Program-made: the position numbers and the translations under genes
The notes under the pieces: generated by a model
What the model was told of the DNA's origin: nothing
The model's input: the letters and a program-made list of their open reading frames with translations, nothing else
The model's database searches: none
Shown here: positions 1-7,137 of the stretch, piece after piece
How the letters are laid out: each line of letters begins with the position of its first letter
Position numbering within the stretch: the stretch's first letter is position 1
Assembly: GCA_025924435.1 (NCBI GenBank)
Contig: JAICIL010000008.1
Span: 1 to 31,181 of the forward strand
Source: Chloroflexia bacterium
GTDB lineage: Bacteria; Chloroflexota; Chloroflexia; Thermomicrobiales; JALYUS01
Length of the DNA stretch: 31,181 bases
Direction of reading: 5' to 3'

Positions 1-1013
1 ATCAGCGCGGGGGTGAGTAGGAGGAGGTCCGTGCTCTAGCCGGTCACGTCGAGCACCACGGCCAGGAGGATGAGCGACTTCATCTGCTACAGCGGCCAGC
101 GCACGCTGGCGCGGAACGACGGGCTGAACGGCATCGCCGCACCGAGGATGAACGGGCCGAGCATGACGTTGAGATCGAGCCGGGAGGTGATCCATCCCGT
201 CAGGACGAGGAGCGCGACGAGCACGACGAAGAGGTCGGGCGACGCCTTCTCGAAGATGCCGGGGCGGCGCGCTTCCAGCCAATTGCTCAGCATGCGAACG
301 CCGACGAGCAGCACCACCGCCATCAGCGCGAAGAGGCCGATGCGCCGGAAGGCCGGCGCCGCGCCCGCGTGCTTCGCCACATCCGCCGCCTGCGCGACGA
401 CGAGGAACATCAGCAGCGTGATGACGGCGGCGGCGGCGACCGTCAGCCGCCCCAACTCCGTGTCGAACAGGTTGCGCTCGTAGAGGACGAGGACGGCGAC
501 CGGGAAGGCGCTGACGGCGAAGCCCGCGCCGAGGATGAGGATGAAGGCGAGATTGCCGACGCCGGGCAGCTTGAACGCGGGGTCCGTGACGAGATAGGAG
601 ACCGGCCACGCGAGCAGCACCGGGATGCCGACCGACGCGATGCTGAGCACCAGCACGCGCGGAATCCGCCCCTTGAGGAGCCGCAGGTCGAGATCCAGCC
701 CCGCGACGAACATCAGGAACATCAGGCCGAGTTGGCCGAGGATATTGAGGATGTCCCGGCTCGCCTGCGGGAAGAGCGCGTTGTCGTGCGCCACGCCGAA
801 GACGGTCGGGCCGAGCAGGATGCCGGCGATGATCTCCCCGACGACACGGGACTGCCCGAGCCGCACGGCGATCCCGCCGCAGAGGCGCGCGGCAATCAGG
901 ATCGCGACGAGCGCCAGAAACGTCTTCTGGATGCCCGTCATGGCCGAGGTGTTCGTCAGATGCTGGTGAATCCAGCCGCCGAGATCGAGGAAGACCGGTT
1001 GTGCCGCACCCAT
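1..1013 (-). pseudogene. Decayed CPA2-type cation/proton antiporter, 3' end outside window
   Basis: The frame opens at 1013 behind a strong GGAGGAGAGG ribosome site and encodes about ten membrane segments of the Kef/CPA2 antiporter fold; GEIIAGILLGPTV near residue 63 is shared with the intact paralogue at 1593. The frame stops at TAG 87-89, then resumes in the same frame as QMKSLILLAVVLDVTG, meets a second TAG at 36-38, and continues as STDLLLLTPAL to the window edge. This tail lines up with the intact copy's segment ending in FFAVTGLRTNL, so both stops interrupt conserved sequence. The functional Asp pair (VDDAIAW in the paralogue) is also absent; the equivalent stretch reads AAAVITLLMF. I call it a pseudogene. 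A truncated, non-transporting membrane protein or sequencing errors at the two stops are alternatives. Confidence 0.65.
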
Positions 1014-1592
1014 ACGATTCCCTCTCCTCCCGCCCTCCGGGCGTACCGGGCAGACCGCGCACCACGCGGCCCGACGCCGACACGATCAGCCGCGTTCACT
1101 CCCGCACGGTCGCCCGGTGCTCCCGGAACCCGAAAGGGGCCATCACTCCTCACAACGCATGCGGCGCTCGTATCGTGACGTGAACGAAGCGGATTGTCGT
1201 GCCAGTTGCCGCTATCTTATTCAAAAACAAAGACGGTGCAAGCGCGGCAACGGTTCCGCACGCGCCATCTTTGTCCGAGCGTAGCGGACCGCGCGCCGCC
1301 GCACACTGACCGAAGGTTTTAATTGCGGCGGATGGATTTCCGATTCTTCAGTCCGTTGACACTCCATGCGCCGCTTCGGTATCCTCCATGAACGGTTGCG
1401 ACGGCAATTTACGAAGCAGTACATTTCGGCATATCGCCCACCAATGCGGCACGCCCGACACGGCAGCGCCGCGCCGCGCGACGACGGGCACGGCCCAAGG
1501 GGAAAGAACCCGCCACACCGCGCGAGCGTCGTATCGGTAACGGCGGTTGCGACGGGCGGGAGATCGCGACGGGTTGCGGGGGAGGGGTCTAC
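1014..1592. other. Divergent intergenic region between antiporter genes
   Basis: About 580 bases separate two divergent antiporter starts. I see no convincing gene: the open frames here are short, rich in Arg/Pro/Ala and lack ribosome sites. The stretch from about 1210 to 1240 is more AT-rich than its surroundings. A possible plus-strand promoter lies at 1396-1425. No hairpin repeat like those in other gaps of the window was noticed. Confidence 0.5.
1396..1425 (+). promoter_or_regulatory. Candidate promoter for the 1593 antiporter gene
   Basis: TTGCGA at 1396-1401 and TACATT at 1420-1425 are spaced by 18 bp. The -35 resembles the TTGCGC seen before other genes in this window. It would leave a leader of about 160 nt before the start at 1593, so the assignment is weak. 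Confidence 0.25.
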
Positions 1593-3788
1593 ATGGATGC
1601 CGATTCGATACTGCTCCATCTCATCATTGACCTCGTCATCATCATCATCGCGGCGCGCTCGCTCGGGTGGGCGGCGAAGAAACTCAATCAGCCCGCCGTG
1701 ATCGGCGAGATCATCGCCGGCATCCTCCTCGGCCCGACCGTGATCGGGCGGATCTGGCCGAGCGTGCCGGGGCGGCTTTTCCCGGCGGAGGTGCCGCTCG
1801 CCTTCTTCGCGGACATCGGCCTCATCTTCTTCATGTTCCTCGTCGGCCTCGAACTCAATCCCGATTTGATGCGCCGGGAGGGCAGGCGGGCGCTGCAAAT
1901 CTCCCTCAGCGGCATCTTCTCCCCCTTCCTGCTCGGCATCCTGCTCGCCACGCGGATGACCGGCGTGAACAATGGCGGCCACTTCGCCGATCCGACCAAA
2001 GGGCACCCGCCCACGCTCACCTTCGCGCTTTTCATCGGCGCTTCGATGTGCATCACGGCCTTTCCTGTGCTCGCGCGCATGCTCGTGGAGACCGGGCTGT
2101 ACAAGCAATCCTTCGGCACCGCCGCCCTCTGCGCCGCCGCCGTGGACGACGCGATTGCCTGGATTCTCCTCGCGAGCGTCGTCGGGCTGACGCGCAACGG
2201 CTCGGCCCGCAGCGCGATCCCGGTCTTCCTCCTCGCCGCCGTCTTCGTCCTCTTCATGTTCCTCGTCGGCACGCGACTCCTGAGTCTCCTGGCGAAGCGA
2301 TACGACGCGGTCGGCCATCTCACGGTGGATATGGTGGCGATTGTCCTCGCCGGTGTCCTCCTCTCCGCGTTCATCACCCAGCGGATCGGCATCCACTCGA
2401 TCTTCGGCGCCTTCCTCTTCGGGGCGATCATGCCGAAGCGCTCCGGCATGACGCGCGAACTGACCGACAAGGTCGAGGACTTCACCGTGATCGTCCTCCT
2501 GCCGATCTTCTTCGCCGTCACCGGCCTGCGCACCAACCTCTTCTCGCTCAACAGCCCGTCGCTGATCGGCTGGCTCGTGGCGATTGTGCTCGTCGCGACG
2601 ATCGGCAAATTCGCGGGTTGCGGCATCGCCGCCCGGCTCACCGGCTCCACGAAGCGCGATGCGGTCATCCTCGGCGCGCTGATGAACACGCGCGGCCTCA
2701 CCGAACTGGTGATCCTCTCCATCGGCCTCGGCCTCAACGTCCTCTCCGACCGGACCTTCGCGATGATGGTCATCATGGCCCTCGTCACGACGGTCATGGC
2801 CGCGCCGATCGTCAACCGCCTCGTCTCGCGGGACGAGCAGATCCGCGACCTCGTCGGCGAAGCGCCCGATGTGGCGATCGTCCCGGCGGCGCGCGTCCTC
2901 GTGGCAATCGGCAACCCGCTCAACGCGCCCTCGCTTGTGGATGCGGCGATCCGCCTCACCGGCGGCAAGCGGCCCGCCGAACTGCTCCTCATCCGCCTGA
3001 TCCCGACGCCGCGCGCGCCGGAATTCCGCACCGGCTTACTGGAAGCGGAGAGCCAGGTGGAGGCGGCGATCGAGTCCATGCGCCCGCTCGTGGCGCAGGC
3101 GGCGGCGGCGGGCGTCGTCGCGCGGCCCATCTCCTTCCTCTCCGACGATGTCAGCCCGGACCTCGCCCGCGTCGCGCGGGACCAGCATTGCGACACGATG
3201 CTGCTCGGCTGGCACCGCGCCTCGCTGCCGAAGCACGTCATCCAGGCGCTCGTCCATCGCGTCTTCACCCTCGCCTCGTGCGATGTCACCGTCTTCGTGG
3301 ACCCGGCGGGCGCCGGCATCCGCCCGGAGACGGATCGCCCGGTCGTCATCATCCTCGGCGGGCGGGCGCAGGACGAGGGGGCGATCCGCCTCGGCATGCG
3401 GCTGGCGGAGGATATGCGCACGAGTGTCAAACTGGTCGGCTATACGGGCGATCGGCACGAGCGCGCGCTGACCGTCGCCTCCGAGGAACTGGCGGAGCGC
3501 GCGGACGCCCTCCGCCAGCAGAGCGGCCGCTGGGTCGTGCCGGTCTTCGTCGGCGGCGATTCTCTGAGCAGCGCGGGCGGCGAGACGGCGGAAGGCGCGG
3601 TCGCGGTCGTGCCGGTCGGGGACGACTGGTTCACCGAGGAGGACTTCGGCCACCCCGCCGCCGAACTGGCCGAACTGACCGCCTGCCCGATGTTCGTCGT
3701 GCGCGGCGTGGACGCGATGAGCGGCGCGGCGAACGGCAAGCGCCGCATGGGCCGGGCGGCCCGCGAGACGGTGCCCGCCGGGCGGTGA
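1593..3788 (+). CDS. Cation/proton antiporter (CPA2/Kef family) with universal-stress-like C-terminal region
   Basis: This is a 731-residue inner-membrane exchanger expected to swap Na+ or K+ for protons. Residues 1 to about 400 hold roughly twelve hydrophobic segments with family signatures: GEIIAGILLGPTVIG near residue 37, the ion-binding Asp pair D185-D186 in AAVDDAIAW, and MNTRGLTELVIL near residue 365. Residues from about 430 to 710 form a soluble region that looks like two universal-stress-protein-like domains (for example the VVIILGG strand near 586), as in plant CHX and related bacterial exchangers. ATG 1593 follows GGAGGGG with normal spacing. The gene is divergent from the decayed paralogue at 1-1013, which suggests duplication and loss. 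Cation specificity cannot be assigned. Confidence 0.88.
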   Translation: MDADSILLHLIIDLVIIIIAARSLGWAAKKLNQPAVIGEIIAGILLGPTVIGRIWPSVPGRLFPAEVPLAFFADIGLIFFMFLVGLELNPDLMRREGRRALQISLSGIFSPFLLGILLATRMTGVNNGGHFADPTKGHPPTLTFALFIGASMCITAFPVLARMLVETGLYKQSFGTAALCAAAVDDAIAWILLASVVGLTRNGSARSAIPVFLLAAVFVLFMFLVGTRLLSLLAKRYDAVGHLTVDMVAIVLAGVLLSAFITQRIGIHSIFGAFLFGAIMPKRSGMTRELTDKVEDFTVIVLLPIFFAVTGLRTNLFSLNSPSLIGWLVAIVLVATIGKFAGCGIAARLTGSTKRDAVILGALMNTRGLTELVILSIGLGLNVLSDRTFAMMVIMALVTTVMAAPIVNRLVSRDEQIRDLVGEAPDVAIVPAARVLVAIGNPLNAPSLVDAAIRLTGGKRPAELLLIRLIPTPRAPEFRTGLLEAESQVEAAIESMRPLVAQAAAAGVVARPISFLSDDVSPDLARVARDQHCDTMLLGWHRASLPKHVIQALVHRVFTLASCDVTVFVDPAGAGIRPETDRPVVIILGGRAQDEGAIRLGMRLAEDMRTSVKLVGYTGDRHERALTVASEELAERADALRQQSGRWVVPVFVGGDSLSSAGGETAEGAVAVVPVGDDWFTEEDFGHPAAELAELTACPMFVVRGVDAMSGAANGKRRMGRAARETVPAGR

Positions 3789-3797
3789 GTTTTCACA

Positions 3798-3908
3798 ACC
3801 CCCTGCCCCATCCCTCGGAGGGAAGGGGTGACTCGCCGCGATATCGTAGGGCTTGGGCGAACGCCTCAAACATCCGGAATGATTCCCCTCCCTCGGAGGG
3901 AGGGGGCT
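3798..3908. repeat. Paired CCCTCCCTCGGAGGGAGGG palindromes between convergent genes
   Basis: Two hairpins at about 3803-3828 and 3885-3906 share the core CCCTCGGAGGG and sit about 55 bases apart. They fill the gap between the antiporter stop and the cyclase-gene stop, which the second palindrome reaches. The paired arrangement, with C-rich outer left and G-rich outer right ends, matches the element at 30725-30853. They could act as terminators for both convergent genes. Confidence 0.6.
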
Positions 3909-6900
3909 AAGGGATAGGGAAATTTCCGTCCGGCACGCCGGGCGGGGCGGGGCGGGGCGGTGGCGCGGGCATGGTCGGCGCGTCGGCGGGCGCGGTCGCT
4001 AGTGCGAAGACGCGGGCGAGTGGCAAGGCGCGGCCCTCGGCCCAGGCGACTTCCCAGACATTCCCCGCGACGCCGTGCCGGGCGGCGGCAAGATCGCGCT
4101 CATAGCGCGCCTGCTCGTCCGGCACGCGGGGGGCGCGATGCTCGTCGCGCAGCGTCTCGATCGCGCCCCAGAGCCGGGCGGCGCGCACCCCATCGCCCTC
4201 CGCGCCGACGAGCGCCGCCAGACCTTCCAGCGACTCGATGACGCCGCGCGCGTCATCCAATTGCCGGCTCACGGCGAGGCTTTCCCGATACGCGGCGCGG
4301 GCGGCGGCGACATCGCCCTGCCGCCGGGCGGCGAAGGCCACATTGTTGAGTGAGAAGGGCAGGGCGCGCGGGTCGCCCAGTTCGCGCCGGATGGCGAGCG
4401 CTTCGTCGTAGTGCGCGCGGGCGGCCGCGTCATCGCCCTGTTGCCCCGCGATCATCCCGAGGTTCGTCAGCGAGAAGGCGATGGCGCGCATGTCGCCCAG
4501 TTCGCGCCGCAGGGCGAGGCTTTGTTCGGAGAAGGCGCGGGCGGCGGCGACATCGCCCTGCCGCCTCGCGACCGCGCCGAGATTATTCAGGGCGAAGCCG
4601 ACGGTCGCGGTGTCGCCCGTCGCGCGCCCGGCCGTCAGACCCTCCTCGTAATGGATACGAGCAGCGGCGAAATCGCCCCGCTGCTGCGCGACGGCGCCGA
4701 GGTTCAGCAGGGCGTGGGCGACCGCCTGCTGATGCCCCTCCGCCCGCCCGATGGCCAGACCCTCCGCGTAGCGGTCGTGGGCGGTAACATCGTCGCCCTG
4801 CCGCTGCGCGAGGATGCCGAGGTTAATGAGCGTGCGCGCCACAGCCTCCGTGTCGCCCATCGCCCGCCGGATCGCGAGGCATTCTTCGTAGAGCGTCCGC
4901 GCGGCCTCGAAATCGCCCTCGTCGCGCGCCATACCGGCGAGGTTGCTGAGCGAGTGCGCGATGCCCGCCTGGTGCCCCAGGCCGCGCCGGATTGCGAGGC
5001 TTTCTTCGTATCGCTCCCGCGCCGCCGCGTGCTCCCCCTGCGCCCGCATCAGCGCGCCGAGGCCGTCCAGCGCTTTCGCCCGCACCAACGGCGGCACGCC
5101 CTCCGCGCGTTCCAGCGCGCGCTCCATCCAGCGGCGCCCCTCCGTCAGGTAGCCGCGGACGGACCAGAAGCGCCAGAATGCCGCGACGAGGCGCGCCGCC
5201 GCCGCGTACTCGCCCGCTTCGAGGGCGTTGCGGATCGAGACGCGGACGTTGTCGTGCTCCTCTTCGAGGCGGGCGAGCCACACACCCTGCGCCGCCCCGG
5301 CGAGGTGCGGTTCCGCCTCCTCCGCGAGCGCGAGATAATACATCGTGCGGGCGTGGCGCATCGCCGCCAATTCGCCGCGCGCCTCCAACCGCTCCAACGC
5401 ATACTCGCGGATCGTGCCGAGCATCGCGAAGCGCGGCTCGCCCTCCCGCCCCTCGACATGCCGGAGCAGGCTCTTGTCCGCGAGCGACGACAACCCGTCG
5501 ATGATCGCCGTCGTCGGGTCGCGCGGCGCGCCGCAGATCGCCTCGATCGCCGTCAGCGTGCCGCCCCCCGCGAAGACGGCCATGCGCGCGAACAACGTCT
5601 GCTCGTCCGTGTCGAGCGTCGTGTAACTCCAATCAATCGCGCCGCGCAGCGTCCGTTGCCGCTTGGGCAGATCGCGCGCCCCGCCAGTGAGCACCTGCAG
5701 GGTGTGCGAGAGCCGCTCAAGGAGCGCCTGCGGCGTGAGCAGTTTGATCCGCGCGGCGGCGAGTTCGATGGCGAGCGGCAGGCCGTCCAGCCGGTGGCAA
5801 ATCTCCACGATGGCCTTCGCGTTCGCCGGGGTGAGCGCGAAATCCGCCTTCACCTCTTGCGCCCGCGCGACGAAGAGGCGCACCGATTCGTACTGCATCG
5901 CCCGCTCGACCGTCGCCCGCCGGTCGGGCAGTGGCAGCGGCGGCACCGGGTACTCCCGCTCGCCGTAGACACGGAGCGCGGCCCGGCTCGTGGCGAGCGC
6001 CTTCAATCCCGGCGCGGCGGCGAGCAACCGGCCGATCGCCGGCCCCGCGTCGGCGACCTGCTCGAAGTTGTCCAACACGAGCAGCAGCCGCTGCTCGCGG
6101 AGTGCGGCGGGCAGGCGGGCGGCGAGCGGCTGCCCGCCCTCCTCGGTGACGCCGAGCGTCTCCGCGATCTGCGACAGCACCCGCGCGGGATCGACGACAT
6201 CGGCGAGCGGGACGAAGAAGACGCCGTCCGGGAAGAAGTCCAGGCATTCCGCCGCCGCCTGCACGCCGAGGCGCGTCTTCCCCGTGCCGCCCGGCCCTGT
6301 CAGCGTCGCGAGGCGCACGTCGTCCCGCTGCAGCAGCGCGACGACCTCCATCGCCTCGCGCTCCCGCCCGACGAGCATGTTCGCCTGGGCGGGCAGGTTC
6401 GTGCGCCGGGCGTCGAGCGTCTTGAGGGGCGGGAAATCGGCCGGCAGGTCGGGCGCGACCACCTGGAAGATGTGCTCCGGGCGCAGCAAGTCTTTCAGCC
6501 GCGCCGCGCCCATGTCCCTGAGGGCGACACCGGGCGGCAGACCGTCGCGGATCAGTTCCTCCGTCGCGCCGGAGACGAGCGTCTGCCCGCCGTGCCCGGC
6601 GGAGAGGAGCCGCGCCACGCGATTGAGCGGTCGCCCGAAGTAATCGCCGTTCTGGGCCTCGACAGAGCCGGTGTGCAGGGCCATCCGCACGCGCAACGGG
6701 TCGCCGCCGCCCCACTCCGCGGCGAAGAGCGCGCGCTGGGCGGCGAGCGCGGCATCGAGCGCGGCGGGCGCGTTCGTGAAGGCGGCGTAGAAGGCGTCGC
6801 CGACTGTCTTGAAGACCACGCCGCCGCAGTCGTCAATCGCCGTGCCGAGGAGCGCATCGTGCCGGGAGAGGATGGCGCGCATCGCCTCGGCGTCGTGCTC

Positions 6901-6969
6901 CCAACGCTGCGTGCTCCCGGCGATGTCCGTGAAGAGGAACGTCACCGTCCCGCTGGGAAGATCCCGCAT
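3907..6969 (-). CDS. Class III adenylate/guanylate cyclase - NB-ARC ATPase - TPR regulator
   Basis: This is a 1,020-residue, probably cytosolic signalling protein. An N-terminal class III cyclase domain (about 1-190) carries metal-binding D15 in FLFTDIAGST and K54/D58 in FKTVGDAF; LNRVARL supplies the Asn/Arg pair expected for catalysis. An AfsR/NB-ARC-type ATPase follows, with Walker A GPGGTGKT at 225-232 and Walker B LLLVLDNF around D300. The C-terminal third is tetratricopeptide repeats of 40 residues. I chose ATG 6969 rather than the upstream ATG at 7005, because AAGGA lies 7 nt before it, family members begin at this point, and the only good -10 element (7008-7013) leaves no room for the longer start. 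No LuxR-type HTH is visible, so output may be through the cyclase or a TPR partner. Confidence 0.85.
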   Translation of the reverse strand: MRDLPSGTVTFLFTDIAGSTQRWEHDAEAMRAILSRHDALLGTAIDDCGGVVFKTVGDAFYAAFTNAPAALDAALAAQRALFAAEWGGGDPLRVRMALHTGSVEAQNGDYFGRPLNRVARLLSAGHGGQTLVSGATEELIRDGLPPGVALRDMGAARLKDLLRPEHIFQVVAPDLPADFPPLKTLDARRTNLPAQANMLVGREREAMEVVALLQRDDVRLATLTGPGGTGKTRLGVQAAAECLDFFPDGVFFVPLADVVDPARVLSQIAETLGVTEEGGQPLAARLPAALREQRLLLVLDNFEQVADAGPAIGRLLAAAPGLKALATSRAALRVYGEREYPVPPLPLPDRRATVERAMQYESVRLFVARAQEVKADFALTPANAKAIVEICHRLDGLPLAIELAAARIKLLTPQALLERLSHTLQVLTGGARDLPKRQRTLRGAIDWSYTTLDTDEQTLFARMAVFAGGGTLTAIEAICGAPRDPTTAIIDGLSSLADKSLLRHVEGREGEPRFAMLGTIREYALERLEARGELAAMRHARTMYYLALAEEAEPHLAGAAQGVWLARLEEEHDNVRVSIRNALEAGEYAAAARLVAAFWRFWSVRGYLTEGRRWMERALERAEGVPPLVRAKALDGLGALMRAQGEHAAARERYEESLAIRRGLGHQAGIAHSLSNLAGMARDEGDFEAARTLYEECLAIRRAMGDTEAVARTLINLGILAQRQGDDVTAHDRYAEGLAIGRAEGHQQAVAHALLNLGAVAQQRGDFAAARIHYEEGLTAGRATGDTATVGFALNNLGAVARRQGDVAAARAFSEQSLALRRELGDMRAIAFSLTNLGMIAGQQGDDAAARAHYDEALAIRRELGDPRALPFSLNNVAFAARRQGDVAAARAAYRESLAVSRQLDDARGVIESLEGLAALVGAEGDGVRAARLWGAIETLRDEHRAPRVPDEQARYERDLAAARHGVAGNVWEVAWAEGRALPLARVFALATAPADAPTMPAPPPRPAPPGVPDGNFPIP
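4201..5040 (-). repeat. Seven tandem 120-bp units encoding TPRs
   Basis: Inside the cyclase-fusion gene, units of exactly 120 bp end at 4320, 4440, 4560, 4680, 4800, 4920 and 5040, marked by a CATCGCCCTG-like tail. Each encodes one 40-residue helix pair of kinesin-light-chain TPR type. Nucleotide similarity between neighbouring units suggests recent amplification or gene conversion. Confidence 0.85.
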
Positions 6970-7007
6970 TCGCCCATCCTTCGCATGCGTGCCCGTCTGC
7001 CCCATTC

Positions 7008-7036
7008 AGTATAGCGGTCGAAGAACGGGGGTGAAA
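7008..7036 (-). promoter_or_regulatory. Candidate promoter of the cyclase/NB-ARC/TPR gene
   Basis: On the minus strand TTTCAC (7031-7036) and TATACT (7008-7013) are spaced by 17 bp. Transcription would begin near 7001, about 30 nt before the chosen ATG at 6969, which supports that start over the ATG at 7005. Confidence 0.5.
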
Positions 7037-7137
7037 GACGGGGACGATCCGCCATGGATGTGCGATACTGCGGCTGACAGAATGTACGTACCGCCCGGCT
7101 ATTTCGGGCATCGGGTGTGTCTGGAGGGACAGGGCTT

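Noticed and set aside
36..89. TAG reassigned as a sense codon, explaining the two stops in the antiporter
   Set aside because: TAG ends other intact genes here (the cyclase fusion at 3907-3909 and the LLM oxidoreductase at 20540-20542), so it works as a normal stop.
1667..3910. Long plus-strand open frame of 747 codons overlapping the antiporter gene
   Set aside because: It is an Arg/Pro/His-rich shadow frame of a GC-rich gene, without a ribosome site or any family resemblance.
4201..5040. Regular 120-bp repeats as a CRISPR array or minisatellite
   Set aside because: There are no short identical repeats with unique spacers, and the units translate as consecutive TPRs in the gene frame.
4411..7014. 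867-codon plus-strand frame opposite the cyclase/NB-ARC/TPR gene
   Set aside because: It is antisense to a gene with clear domains; its own translation is a low-complexity Arg/Glu/Ala-rich product.
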